From contig PCVQ01000028.1 in NCBI GenBank assembly GCA_002796025.1, forward strand, positions 1 through 33,249: a DNA stretch of 33,249 nt, written 5' to 3'. This document shows, in pieces, positions 1-7,861 of this stretch. The translations under genes were made by a program, and so were the position numbers. Origin of the DNA: Candidatus Peregrinibacteria bacterium CG11_big_fil_rev_8_21_14_0_20_46_8. Its GTDB lineage: Bacteria > Patescibacteriota > Gracilibacteria > UBA1369 > UM-FILTER-53-11. The notes below the pieces were generated by a model. It had not been told where the DNA came from, made no database searches, and saw only the letters and a program-made list of their open reading frames with translations. Positions within the stretch are counted from its first letter, which is position 1. Each line of letters begins with the position of its first letter.

Positions 1-64
1 CGGATTGATTTTCAGCAGCACTGCATTAGTGCGTACCGCGCTTGGCTGATTTACCTTGACCGAA
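1..64 (-). other. Possible 3' hairpin downstream of the SLH/beta-propeller gene
   Basis: A short stem is visible: GCACT at 18-22 pairs with AGTGC at 28-32 around a five-base loop, enclosed by TCAGC at 12-16 and GCTGA at 45-49. It lies just after the stop of the minus-strand gene at 65. There is no T-run behind it on the minus strand, so it is not a convincing intrinsic terminator. Nothing else is recognisable in these bases. Confidence 0.2.
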
Positions 65-2707
65 TTAAAAATCAACCGGCCGTGGTAGAGGAATAACCAC
101 ATCTTCCCCTGGGTTAAGATTCTTCGGAAGCTCGATCAGTTTTTGTTCAGTCATGCTTTCCAAATCTGTCGCCTTGATTCTTCCCAATGATACGCTGTAG
201 AGCGTATTGCCGATGCGAATAATTCTCTTAATATCGTTCTCGGCATATTTTGTATATGGAATATCGCGCACATTTGTATCGGCATCGTAGTTACTAAGCT
301 TGCCGCGCAGCTGGAATCCATTTTCAAGATCTAAGTTGTAGACATAGGCGCCGCGGAAGGTAACTACTGGGTAGGGGAATACATCGGTGCGTTCTTGAAC
401 GGTAATTGGGAAGGCGAAGAGATTTCGTTCTTTGTCGTACATGAGCGCTTTATGGTTGCGAAGAAGTTCGCTGTCTGTGCCTGCCTCACCGATGAGTTCT
501 TTATGCAGTACCTTTGGACTACTTACATCAGTGACATCGAAGAGTGCGATTTTCATGCCTTGAATTTGTGTGAATGGAGCAGGTGCAATCGCTACGTCAT
601 CTGCCGGCTCGTCGACGAAGATAGCTGGCTCAATCCATCCTGGAAAATCGTCAACCTCGACGGTCTCTTTTCCAAATCCAATGACATGATTCTCATCATA
701 AGGATGAAGGTAATCGCTGAAGCCAGGAAGTTTTAGCTCTCCTAAAAGTGTAGGGTTTCGAGGATCGCTTAAATCAAATACAAAGAATGGATCGACCTGG
801 CGGAAGGTTACCATATAAGCTCGATCGCCAAGAAAGCGTACCGAAAAAATCTGCTCGCCGGCAGCAAGTGGTGCAGTTTGGCCAAGGATTTCGGCTAAAT
901 TATCGGGATTAACGGTAAAAATATAGTTGCCGGCGGGAACTTCATCCGTGTCGTGCCACTCGCGCACAGTCGTTGCAATGCGGAAGCTTTCGTCGGTTTC
1001 GTCCATGGAGAATTGATTGAGAATGTGACCGGGAACTGTTCCGCGTCCTGCAAATGCAAGATTATCTTGTGAGATATCGAACTTATATAAGAGAGTCGAT
1101 GGTTGTTCTACCGGCGGTGCCCAGACATCAAAGATCTCCGCTTGCGGCCGCACATAGCGGCTTGCTGCGATATATAAACTTTCTGTATTTGCATAGATGT
1201 TTTCTCCCGCGCCCATAATTACTTCTTTTTCGATATTTGCACTCGGATTTTCGAGGTCAATTTGCAGAACAGAGACAAAGTTTATTTGATCGTATTCAGG
1301 TACAAAACGAATATTGGAACATGTGGTGAGCGTCGATTCGGTCTCACTGGAAGAATCTACAACATGCGGCAAGAGATCTACGATATTTGTATTATCGACA
1401 CCATCTTCTGCAGTTGGATAGTAGTTCGGATAAAAATTGGTAACGAGAAAGAGACGGTTATTTATGCGGCGTGAAGAAACTTGGGTTCCGTCAAATGTAA
1501 GTGAGCGTGTGATATTTGGATTATTTTTATCGCTAATGTCGATAAGTTGTACCAATGTACGCGGTTTATAAATGCTAATAGGCCGTGAGAAATCGTGGAG
1601 TTTCCAATTTGTGCTATAGGATGGATGAATCGCAACGACTGTATTGTTTGTTACATAAAGATCGCTGAGTGATTCGTATCCAACATAAGTTGTTTCTCGT
1701 TCTTCATCAGTAATAAGCGGGAGTTCTGCGATTAATTCCATTTCGCCAGCCGGTGTTGCCTTTACAATTTTTAGACGTGCATTATTTGCTATATAGATGT
1801 ACTCGCCATCGGTTTTGATGATGTCCGCTTCATCTACACCGGCTACCTGAACATTCGTGTCGGTAAAATCTACGTCAGCTTCTTTATTTGCCGTTGGTGA
1901 CGGTGCAGCCTGCGGTGCCGTTGAGGCATCATCGCTGCTGCCATCGAAATCGGCGGCAGACTCTTCAAAAACAACTTGATCCCGGCCAAAAGCGCGCGAT
2001 TCTCCGAAGCCCTTTGATCTGCGATATGCAATATGTTCAAATTTTTCTTTGAGTTCGGCACACGATTCTAATAGGGGTGCTTCAGTATTTAGGTTTACAT
2101 AGCTTTTTGACGGCCTGGCATGATCTTCTTCATTGAGACGCCAGATAATTTCTGATGTTTCTGCACGGCTGAGCGGTTGAGAAATATGATCGAGAGAATT
2201 CGGCACTGCTTGTGCCTCAGTAAGATTTTCGATAAACGGGCGATACCAAGGATCGCGAGCGCCCGCGGCCGTCTTTTTTAATTTATAGGCACGGGTTAAA
2301 ATGGCACTCGCCTCGGCAAGGCTAATATTGTTCCCGGGGCGAAACGTTCCATCGGGGTGGCCTGCAACTAATCCCAGTTCTTTTGCCGAGCAAATAAAAC
2401 GTGCATACCATTGCTCTTGTACATCTTCAAAACAGTTTGCACCTTCCGGATTATCCTCTATTGACGCGATCACCATCGTAATAAATTCAGCTCGAGGGAT
2501 TGTTCTGTCGGGTGTAAAAGTTCCATTTGGATGTCCGGCGACAAATGCACGTTCCTTTAAATCTCCAATTGAACTTACAAAGGGATGATTTGTCGGTACG
2601 TCGGGGAAAGGTGAAGTATTGTTTTGTGCAGTAGCACTTCTTGCCGGCGCCAGAAGCGCAATAATAAGAAAAATCGGAAGTAAAGAACGTTTACAAAAAG
2701 CTTTCAT
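65..2707 (-). CDS. Secreted SLH-domain protein with C-terminal beta-propeller domain
   Basis: This 880-residue protein has a signal peptide (about 1-28, ending SATAQ), then two clear SLH repeats (34-80 and 92-141, both with GHP(N/D)GTF) and a weaker third (152-191). An Ala/Ser/Pro/Asp-rich linker (about 250-275) leads into a domain opening with VAGVDEADIIKTDGEYIY (288-305), the signature of the Beta_propel family (PF09826). SLH domains normally anchor proteins to secondary cell-wall polymer, so a surface location is inferred; the propeller's ligand is unknown. I chose the ATG at 2707 over an upstream ATG because it begins directly with the signal peptide MKAFCKRSLLPIF. It follows znuB by 50 bases in the same direction and may be co-transcribed with it. 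The leader has TTAACC exactly 14 nt before the ATG, shared with other envelope genes here. Confidence 0.85.
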   Translation of the reverse strand: MKAFCKRSLLPIFLIIALLAPARSATAQNNTSPFPDVPTNHPFVSSIGDLKERAFVAGHPNGTFTPDRTIPRAEFITMVIASIEDNPEGANCFEDVQEQWYARFICSAKELGLVAGHPDGTFRPGNNISLAEASAILTRAYKLKKTAAGARDPWYRPFIENLTEAQAVPNSLDHISQPLSRAETSEIIWRLNEEDHARPSKSYVNLNTEAPLLESCAELKEKFEHIAYRRSKGFGESRAFGRDQVVFEESAADFDGSSDDASTAPQAAPSPTANKEADVDFTDTNVQVAGVDEADIIKTDGEYIYIANNARLKIVKATPAGEMELIAELPLITDEERETTYVGYESLSDLYVTNNTVVAIHPSYSTNWKLHDFSRPISIYKPRTLVQLIDISDKNNPNITRSLTFDGTQVSSRRINNRLFLVTNFYPNYYPTAEDGVDNTNIVDLLPHVVDSSSETESTLTTCSNIRFVPEYDQINFVSVLQIDLENPSANIEKEVIMGAGENIYANTESLYIAASRYVRPQAEIFDVWAPPVEQPSTLLYKFDISQDNLAFAGRGTVPGHILNQFSMDETDESFRIATTVREWHDTDEVPAGNYIFTVNPDNLAEILGQTAPLAAGEQIFSVRFLGDRAYMVTFRQVDPFFVFDLSDPRNPTLLGELKLPGFSDYLHPYDENHVIGFGKETVEVDDFPGWIEPAIFVDEPADDVAIAPAPFTQIQGMKIALFDVTDVSSPKVLHKELIGEAGTDSELLRNHKALMYDKERNLFAFPITVQERTDVFPYPVVTFRGAYVYNLDLENGFQLRGKLSNYDADTNVRDIPYTKYAENDIKRIIRIGNTLYSVSLGRIKATDLESMTEQKLIELPKNLNPGEDVVIPLPRPVDF

Positions 2708-2757
2708 AATATAAAGGTTAAGAGTCATTGATTTAGAACGGCAAAATCGCAGATTAG

Positions 2758-3552
2758 TTACGATTTAATATACATACTCGCAAGAAAGAGTATCAATGAG
2801 AGAACTACAATGCTTCCTCCGCTGGCAATGTCGAGATAGTATGACGAGAAAAGTCCTCCTATCACTGAAAAAAGTGAAAAGCCGACGGCAAGTGAGAGTG
2901 TTCGTTTAAAGCTAAGCCCGTACTGCATCGCAGTAATTACGGGAATAACCATGAGCGCTCCAATGAGCAAGACGCCGACTATACGCATTGCCAACGAAAT
3001 AGTGACTGCTGCAAGCACCACAAGTAAAGTGTTGATAAGCGTTGTTTTAATACCGCTCGCTCTGGCGAGTTCTACATCGAGTGCGACAAAAAAGAACTCT
3101 TTATATAGGACAATTATGGTTATAAAGACGGTAATGCCGAGAATTAAAATTGTAGTGATGTCCTGTGTGCTTACAGTTGTGATGCTGCCGAACAAAAAAC
3201 TAAAGAGGTCGACATTAAAGCCCTGAGCAATGCTGATAAGTACCACCGAAATCGCAAGACTGCCCGAAAGGAAGAGTGCCAGTACCGATTCTCCGAATAT
3301 TTTTCCCCGTTCGCGGATCCGTTCTATTCCAAGGCCGGCAAGAACGGAGGTGATAATTGCAGTGATGACTGGAGGGGTATTTATGAGCATGCTAATGGCA
3401 ATGCCCGCAAGTGCAACATGTGCGAGTGTATCTGCCATGAGTGAGTAGCGGCGCACTACAAGAAAAGTTCCGATCATTGGAGCAATGATGCCGATGATCG
3501 TGCCTGCTACAAAGGCGCGAACCATAAAATCATATTGGAAAATTTCAAACAT
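2758..3552 (-). CDS. znuB: ABC-3 family metal (zinc/manganese) transporter permease, ZnuB-like
   Basis: A 264-residue, very hydrophobic protein with about eight membrane segments. It matches the ABC-3 permease family (ZnuB/MntB/TroC): the N-terminal FMVRAFVAGTIIGIIAPMIG, the RRYSLMADTLAHVALAGIAI stretch typical of the family near residues 34-53, and the ASGIKTTLINTLLV and IVGVLLIGALMVIPVITA segments. It would form the membrane channel with the ATPase encoded 5 bases upstream. Substrate choice between Zn and Mn cannot be made from the permease alone. No substrate-binding protein (ZnuA) is in the window; the gene downstream is the SLH/beta-propeller protein instead. No Shine-Dalgarno sequence is seen before the ATG, suggesting coupling to the upstream gene. 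Confidence 0.88.
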   Translation of the reverse strand: MFEIFQYDFMVRAFVAGTIIGIIAPMIGTFLVVRRYSLMADTLAHVALAGIAISMLINTPPVITAIITSVLAGLGIERIRERGKIFGESVLALFLSGSLAISVVLISIAQGFNVDLFSFLFGSITTVSTQDITTILILGITVFITIIVLYKEFFFVALDVELARASGIKTTLINTLLVVLAAVTISLAMRIVGVLLIGALMVIPVITAMQYGLSFKRTLSLAVGFSLFSVIGGLFSSYYLDIASGGSIVVLSLILFLASMYIKS

Positions 3553-3557
3553 ACTGT

Positions 3558-4331
3558 TTAGTGGTCATGAAGAAGAAAGCTTACATTTTTCCCGTAAATC
3601 TTTTTAAGATTTGCTTCTGTTAAAAAGCTCTTTGGAGGTCCGTGTGAAATCAGTGTGCGGTTTAGGCACATTACCGAGCTGGCTTCGTGTGCAATTACAT
3701 CGATATCGTGCGAAACAAAGAGAATTGTGAGCCCATAGGTTTTATTGAGATCGGTTATAAATGAATAAAATTTTTCTTGGGCCGAGATGTCTACGCCAAC
3801 GGTCGGTTCATCCAGAATGAGAATTTTCGGCTCTCCGGCAAGCGCGCGTGCAATAAAAACACGCTGGCGTTGGCCGCCCGAAAGTTGGCCAATTCGTTTA
3901 TTTCGCAGCTTCTCGATCCCCGCAATTTTAATGGCACTTTCGACGGCACGATCGTCACTGGGCTGAAAATTTTTGAGAATACCGATTCGTGCAATGCGGC
4001 CGGTGCGAACAACTTCTTCTACGGTAGCGGGAAATGCACTGCCGCCGTGCGCAATTTTTTGTGGCACATAGCCGAGTACGGATTGATTTTTAAATTTTTC
4101 GAGCGGTGTTCCGAAAATGCGCACCTCACCAAAAGAGGGCTGAATTAAGCCGAGAAGGATTTTAATGAGTGTTGTTTTTCCGCCTCCATTCGGTCCTATA
4201 ATGCCTAAATATTCTCCGGCCCCAATGGCAAATGAGACGTTCTCTATAACCGGTGTATCATTGTATTGAAAATTGATGTTTATCGCTTCTATTGCGGGGG
4301 CCTTTTTTTTCTCTTTCAATTTATCTTTCAT
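3558..4331 (-). CDS. znuC: Metal ABC transporter ATP-binding protein, ZnuC-like
   Basis: A 257-residue ABC ATPase. Walker A is GPNGGGKTT (46-54), the Q-loop Gln is near 91 (VPQK), the signature is LSGGQRQR (150-157), Walker B is ILILDEP (170-176) and the switch His is in SHD (about 207-209). Length and spacing fit ZnuC/MntB-type ATPases that energise ABC-3 permeases. An in-frame TTG at 4343 would extend it, but I prefer the ATG at 4331, which lies 15 nt after an extended -10 (TGC-TAAGAT, minus strand 4355-4347). Transcribed divergently from trhO; the shared promoter region is about 70 bases. I see no clear Zur-type palindrome there. Confidence 0.9.
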   Translation of the reverse strand: MKDKLKEKKKAPAIEAININFQYNDTPVIENVSFAIGAGEYLGIIGPNGGGKTTLIKILLGLIQPSFGEVRIFGTPLEKFKNQSVLGYVPQKIAHGGSAFPATVEEVVRTGRIARIGILKNFQPSDDRAVESAIKIAGIEKLRNKRIGQLSGGQRQRVFIARALAGEPKILILDEPTVGVDISAQEKFYSFITDLNKTYGLTILFVSHDIDVIAHEASSVMCLNRTLISHGPPKSFLTEANLKKIYGKNVSFLLHDH

Positions 4332-4346
4332 AAGTTGGGTCAATTA

Positions 4347-4355
4347 ATCTTAGCA
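4347..4355 (-). promoter_or_regulatory. Extended -10 promoter for znuC
   Basis: On the minus strand TGC followed by TAAGAT (4352-4347) forms an extended -10 box. Predicted transcription start is about 4340, giving a leader of about 9 nt before the ATG at 4331. No good -35 is visible. Confidence 0.45.
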
Positions 4356-4385
4356 CGGCTTTATATTGGGCAGCCAGGGCTTTTT

Positions 4386-4394
4386 TGGTATACT
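4386..4394 (+). promoter_or_regulatory. Extended -10 promoter for trhO (leaderless)
   Basis: TGG-TATACT is a TGn-extended -10 whose last base is 8 nt before the ATG at 4403. A start about 7 nt downstream of the -10 would give a nearly leaderless mRNA. No clear -35 is seen. Confidence 0.55.
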
Positions 4395-4402
4395 CAAGCC
4401 CG

Positions 4403-5431
4403 ATGAAGCAATTGCGCAATATCTATTCTCCTGAGGAGTGTCGGCGGCGTTTAGCAGCTGAAACATTCGAACGTACTACCATTTCTTTTTATCGCTATGT
4501 AAAGATTGAGCAGCCGGCTGTACTACGCGATGAGCTTTATAGAGAGTGGAGCGAACTTGGGGTGCTCGGTCGTATTTATCTTGCAGAAGAGGGAATTAAT
4601 GCGCAGTTTTCTGTGCCTACGCATAATCTCAAAAAATTCCGTGAAAGTTTGGAATCGCGCGGAATTTTTAGACAAATGCCGTTTAAAATTGGATTAGAGC
4701 AGCGCGAATCTTTTATTAAATTGACTATAAAAGTAAAAAAACAAATTGTAGCTGATGGACTGCAGCCCGATGATTACGATGTAACAAATGTTGGCAAGCA
4801 TCTTGAACCAGAAGAGTTCAATAAAGCTTTGGAAGAAGGTGCAGTAGTCGTTGATATGCGCAATCATTACGAAAGCCGCATCGGACGCTTTGAGGGCGCG
4901 GTTTGTCCGGATAGTGACACCTTCAAAGATGAGCTGCCAATCGTGCGCGACTATTTAAAGGGCAAAGAGGATAAGAAGATTTTGTTGTACTGCACGGGAG
5001 GAATTCGTTGCGAGAAGGCAAGTAGTTATTTGAAGCATTGCGGCTTTAAAGATGTGAATCAGCTCTATGGCGGAATTATTAATTACGCGAAAGAAGTTGA
5101 GGAAAAGGGATTGGAGTCGAAATTTGTCGGGAAGAATTTTGTCTTTGATAATAGGATTGCGGAAAAAATTACCGACGATGTGCTGACTGAGTGCGATCAA
5201 TGCGGCGAAAGTTGTGATATTTATGTGAACTGCAAGAATGCGATTTGTAATCTGCTCTTTATCCAGTGTGAAAAGTGTGGTGAAAAGATGATGAACTGTT
5301 GCAGCGAACAGTGCAAAAAGATTGCGCTAATGCCGATTGAACAACAAAGAAAACTGCGCAAACAACAGGGCGAAACAAATCATGCGCTCTTTGTGCAGCG
5401 CCAGCGGCCGCGATTGCGACCGAGATTGTGA
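4403..5431 (+). CDS. trhO: tRNA uridine(34) hydroxylase, rhodanese-domain TrhO (YceA family)
   Basis: A 342-residue protein with the TrhO architecture: an N-terminal acylphosphatase-like part containing GRIYLAEEGINAQFS (56-70), a rhodanese domain starting VVDMRNHYESRIG (149-161), and the catalytic loop YCTGGIRCEKA (196-206; catalytic Cys197). A Cys-rich C-terminus (CDQCGESC, CEKCG, about 275-310) is usual for the family. In known TrhO proteins this enzyme makes 5-hydroxyuridine at the wobble position of some tRNAs using oxygen; that role is inferred here. The C-terminal tail is very basic (RQRPRLRPRL). The ATG at 4403 follows a -10 by 8 nt; an upstream ATG at 4385 lies within the promoter and is unlikely. 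Confidence 0.88.
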   Translation: MKQLRNIYSPEECRRRLAAETFERTTISFYRYVKIEQPAVLRDELYREWSELGVLGRIYLAEEGINAQFSVPTHNLKKFRESLESRGIFRQMPFKIGLEQRESFIKLTIKVKKQIVADGLQPDDYDVTNVGKHLEPEEFNKALEEGAVVVDMRNHYESRIGRFEGAVCPDSDTFKDELPIVRDYLKGKEDKKILLYCTGGIRCEKASSYLKHCGFKDVNQLYGGIINYAKEVEEKGLESKFVGKNFVFDNRIAEKITDDVLTECDQCGESCDIYVNCKNAICNLLFIQCEKCGEKMMNCCSEQCKKIALMPIEQQRKLRKQQGETNHALFVQRQRPRLRPRL

Positions 5432-5481
5432 TCTATGCTACAAAACTGTACTCGTGGCTTAATTTAAAGCGCGCAGAAATT

Positions 5482-5489
5482 GATACAAT
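5482..5489 (+). promoter_or_regulatory. -10 promoter for the DUF3179 gene (leaderless)
   Basis: TACAAT at 5484-5489 ends 8 nt before the ATG at 5498; the preceding bases TGA give an extended -10 (starting at 5481-5482). An ATG at 5480 overlaps this box and would add six non-signal residues, so 5498 is the better start. Confidence 0.5.
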
Positions 5490-5497
5490 GCAACTCT

Positions 5498-6520
5498 ATG
5501 AAGTTAAGAATAGTGATTTTGGGAGTTATGTTTATCGTTGTAACAGGTTGTAGCGTGAGTGAAACGCCTTCTGGGCCGGTAGTAAACGACAATGGAAATG
5601 AGGCGCCGTCGAGTGCAGAGCGGAAAATTCAGATAACTAACGGCGTCAAACATCTTGTTCCGCTTGAGAAAATTTTGAGTGGCGGCCCGCCTAAAGACGG
5701 CATTCCCTCTATTGATAATCCTCAATTTGAGAGCGTTACAGACGCAGATACGTATTTAAATGATGCGGGGCTCGGCATTGCAGTTTCGTTCAATGGAATT
5801 GACCGCTTTTACCCAAATCAAATTTTAAATTGGCACGAGATTGTAAATGATGAAATTGGCGATCAGCCTTTGCTCGTTACCTACTGTCCATTATGCGGAA
5901 CCGGAATTGTTTTTGATCCTGTCATTGAGGGGAAACGAGTCGAGTTCGGTACCTCCGGCAAGTTATTTAATTCAAATTTAGTCATGTACGACCGCGAGAC
6001 CGATTCGTATTGGAGTCAGATTTTGGGGCAAGCAGTTGTGGGCCCGCGCACCGGAATGAAATTACAACTTCTGCCGCATCAGAATGTGCAGTGGAAAGAT
6101 TGGAAGGCGGCGCATCCAAATGGGCAGGTTTTATCTCGCGACACCGGGCATAGCCGCAACTATACGCGCAGCCCGTACGGTGACTACGAAAATAACCGGG
6201 AAATTTTCTTTCCAGTGGATTTTGAAAGCGATGAGTATCATCCAAAGGCCCCGGGATGGGGGTTAGAGATTAATGGAGAGCATAAGATTTATCTTCTCGA
6301 AGAGCTCGATAAAGCTGCTGCGAATGAGGACGAAGACGATGTTGAATTTATAGATTTAAGTTTTGGACCAAATGGTATGAAGATTACATATGATCCCGAC
6401 ACAAGAGCTGTGCAGTTTTTTGACGCTGCCACTGGTGAAGAGATAATCGGCTCATTTGGATTTTGGTTTTCGTGGTATTCTGTGCATCCTGATACTAAAG
6501 TATTTACTCCCGAACTATGA
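5498..6520 (+). CDS. DUF3179 family lipoprotein
   Basis: A 340-residue predicted lipoprotein: signal peptide with lipobox VTGC (Cys18), then the DUF3179 domain (PF11376). Diagnostic features are GVKHLVPLEKILSGGPPKDGIP (about 49-70, quoted in part), a conserved YCPLCGTG motif with Cys130 and Cys133, and the later GTSGKLFNSNLVMYDRET region. The family is widespread and its biochemical function is unknown; the CxxC could bind metal or undergo redox chemistry. The stop overlaps the start of the next gene (ATGA at 6517-6520), and that neighbour is a thioredoxin-fold lipoprotein, so both are probably made together and act outside the membrane. Confidence 0.85.
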   Translation: MKLRIVILGVMFIVVTGCSVSETPSGPVVNDNGNEAPSSAERKIQITNGVKHLVPLEKILSGGPPKDGIPSIDNPQFESVTDADTYLNDAGLGIAVSFNGIDRFYPNQILNWHEIVNDEIGDQPLLVTYCPLCGTGIVFDPVIEGKRVEFGTSGKLFNSNLVMYDRETDSYWSQILGQAVVGPRTGMKLQLLPHQNVQWKDWKAAHPNGQVLSRDTGHSRNYTRSPYGDYENNREIFFPVDFESDEYHPKAPGWGLEINGEHKIYLLEELDKAAANEDEDDVEFIDLSFGPNGMKITYDPDTRAVQFFDAATGEEIIGSFGFWFSWYSVHPDTKVFTPEL

Positions 6521-7113
6521 AACGATTTTTTAATAAGCTCGCTGCGGCTCAAACCCCCGCCGAGGCGCGGATTTTGAGCCTTGCTGGGCGCTCGCGCCGT
6601 GCGCTCGCAGTAATTATTCTTGCTACAGTATTGTCTCTGAGCGCTTGCGCACCGACGGGAGACAATCAGGACAGCTCTCAAGAAAAACCGCTAGTTGGTT
6701 TTACCGCGCCCGATTTTACCCTGCAAACATACGATGGCCGCGAAGTTTCACTTTCGGATTTTCGTGGAGAAAAGCCGGTCATGCTGAATTTTTGGGCGGG
6801 ATGGTGCCCCTTTTGTTTAGCGGAGATGCCGGCAATGGCGCTCATTCAAGAAGAATTTGGAGATGAAGTAGCTGTGATTGCCGTTAATCGTGGGCAAAAA
6901 TTAGAAACTGCAAAAAAATTTACCGACGATTTAAATGTTACCGATGCATTTACTATTGTCCTCGATCCGGACGATAGGCAGTTCCCAAAGTATCAGGGAA
7001 TTGCCATGCCCATGACGTTTTTTATTGGCCGTGATGGCGTGATTGTAGATAAGCATTTTGGCCCTTTGGAATCAAAAGATATGCGCGAGCGATTAAAGCC
7101 GCTTGTGGAATAA
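6517..7113 (+). CDS. TlpA/ResA-like thioredoxin-fold lipoprotein
   Basis: A 198-residue protein with a membrane signal and lipobox LSAC (Cys44), then a TlpA/AhpC-TSA-like domain: GFTAPDFTLQTYDGREVSLSDF, NFWAGWCPFCLAEMP (active-site Cys97 and Cys100) and the cis-Pro loop AMPMTFFIGRDG. Such proteins act as extracytoplasmic thiol-disulfide oxidoreductases. The N-terminal tail before the hydrophobic segment is unusually long (about 29 residues) and is encoded by a GC-rich palindrome (6546-6580). The ATG overlaps the DUF3179 stop as ATGA, which supports this start; an in-frame TTG at 6574 is an alternative that would place the palindrome in the untranslated leader. Likely partner of the DUF3179 protein. 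Confidence 0.85.
   Translation: MKRFFNKLAAAQTPAEARILSLAGRSRRALAVIILATVLSLSACAPTGDNQDSSQEKPLVGFTAPDFTLQTYDGREVSLSDFRGEKPVMLNFWAGWCPFCLAEMPAMALIQEEFGDEVAVIAVNRGQKLETAKKFTDDLNVTDAFTIVLDPDDRQFPKYQGIAMPMTFFIGRDGVIVDKHFGPLESKDMRERLKPLVE
6546..6598 (+). repeat. Palindromic GC-rich element inside the TlpA gene
   Basis: GGCTCAAA (6546-6553) is the exact reverse complement of TTTGAGCC (6573-6580). Between them CCCCGCC and GGCGCGG pair with one mismatch around a 2-base loop. A second hairpin, GGCGC-TC-GCGCC (6587-6598), follows at once. The structure falls in codons 10-28, before the lipoprotein signal core. No second copy was noticed in this window. Confidence 0.6.
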
Positions 7114-7121
7114 ACTCATAA

Positions 7122-7127
7122 TATACT
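7122..7127 (+). promoter_or_regulatory. -10 box for the Crp-family gene (leaderless)
   Basis: TATACT ends 5 nt before the ATG at 7133. It lies in the 19-base gap after the TlpA stop, so the regulator can be transcribed separately from the upstream lipoprotein genes. No -35 was identified. Confidence 0.45.
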
Positions 7128-7132
7128 TCACT

Positions 7133-7810
7133 ATGCGTCCCAAATATTGGTATCTACAACAAGTGAATCTCTTTGAAGGCATGACGCCCGATGAATTGCA
7201 GCGCCTGGCTGAAGATATTATTGATAGAAGCTGGGAAAAGCGGGAGATGATTTATACGCCGGATGACGAGCTCGATAAGGTTTATATTATTAAGGAAGGT
7301 GAGGTGACGCTGTATCGCGTGCACGATGACAAGCGTATTATTATCGATGTTTTGAAGCCCGGTGCAGTCTTTGGAAATATCGCTTTTGTAAAAGATACGC
7401 AGCACGGACATTTTGCAGAGGTTTCTCAGCGCGCGTATTTGTGTGCAATTTCAAAACGCGATTTTTTAAAGATTTTTCAGGCACGGCCCGAGCTTGCAAT
7501 GAGGCTGCTCAGGATGTTGGCGGAGCGTATTAGTGAGTATGAAGATAAAATTCAGGCGCTTTCCCTATTTGATGCAAAGGCGCGCGTTCTCCAGCAAATT
7601 CAGCATATTGCTGCAAAGGATCGGAAGAGTGTTTTGCCGCCGATTTTGCGGCGCAAGAGCAAGCTGACGCACGAAAAATTGGCCGAAATGACGGGCTTAA
7701 CGCGGGTAACGGTAACCCGCTCAATTCATGAATTGGTCGGGGAGGGGAAGCTAGCAGTCGAGGGACGAGAAATTAGAATGATCGACGGCGCAGGAATGGA
7801 CACAGTTTAG
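7133..7810 (+). CDS. Crp/Fnr-family transcriptional regulator
   Basis: A 225-residue regulator with an N-terminal cyclic-nucleotide-binding fold (about 11-115, including YIIKEGEVTLYRV and DVLKPGAVFGNIAF), a long dimerisation helix (about 120-145) and a C-terminal winged helix-turn-helix (LTHEKLAEMTGLTRVTVTRS, 178-197). The phosphate-binding loop does not look like that of CRP: the usual GE is GN (81-82) and the usual RxA is replaced by HGHFAEV. It also lacks the four-Cys cluster of FNR. So neither cAMP nor Fe-S sensing is supported. A palindrome with FNR-type spacing lies just after it (7825-7840). An in-frame TTG at 7103 overlaps the previous gene; the ATG at 7133 behind a -10 is preferred. 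Confidence 0.88.
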   Translation: MRPKYWYLQQVNLFEGMTPDELQRLAEDIIDRSWEKREMIYTPDDELDKVYIIKEGEVTLYRVHDDKRIIIDVLKPGAVFGNIAFVKDTQHGHFAEVSQRAYLCAISKRDFLKIFQARPELAMRLLRMLAERISEYEDKIQALSLFDAKARVLQQIQHIAAKDRKSVLPPILRRKSKLTHEKLAEMTGLTRVTVTRSIHELVGEGKLAVEGREIRMIDGAGMDTV

Positions 7811-7824
7811 AGATATAGTTTTAT

Positions 7825-7840
7825 ATGTTCACGGGAACAT
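7825..7840. promoter_or_regulatory. Palindromic operator candidate between crp-like gene and glutaredoxin
   Basis: ATGTTC-ACGG-GAACAT is a perfect 6+4+6 inverted repeat. Its core TGTTC-N4-GAACA has the same half-site spacing as Crp/Fnr-family sites. It ends 2-4 bases before the glutaredoxin -10, so binding there would be expected to block that promoter. A weak terminator hairpin for the upstream gene is an alternative. Confidence 0.5.
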
Positions 7841-7844
7841 TTTA

Positions 7845-7850
7845 TACAAT
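7845..7850 (+). promoter_or_regulatory. -10 box for glutaredoxin gene
   Basis: TACAAT (within TATACAAT, 7843-7850) ends 11 nt before the ATG at 7862; the predicted leader is about 5 nt. The -35 position is covered by the palindrome at 7825-7840. Confidence 0.5.
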
Positions 7851-7861
7851 AACAGTCTACT

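Noticed and set aside
1..64. Intrinsic terminator for the SLH/beta-propeller gene
   Set aside because: There is a short hairpin but no T-run following it on the minus strand.
3777..4148. 123-codon open frame opposite znuC
   Set aside because: It lies wholly within a well-supported ABC ATPase gene, and its translation has no domain-like features.
4332..4343. TTG extension of znuC
   Set aside because: Would lie at the predicted transcription start; the ATG at 4331 fits better.
7103..7132. TTG extension of the Crp-family gene
   Set aside because: Overlaps the TlpA stop and the gene's own -10 box; ATG at 7133 gives a normal N-terminus.
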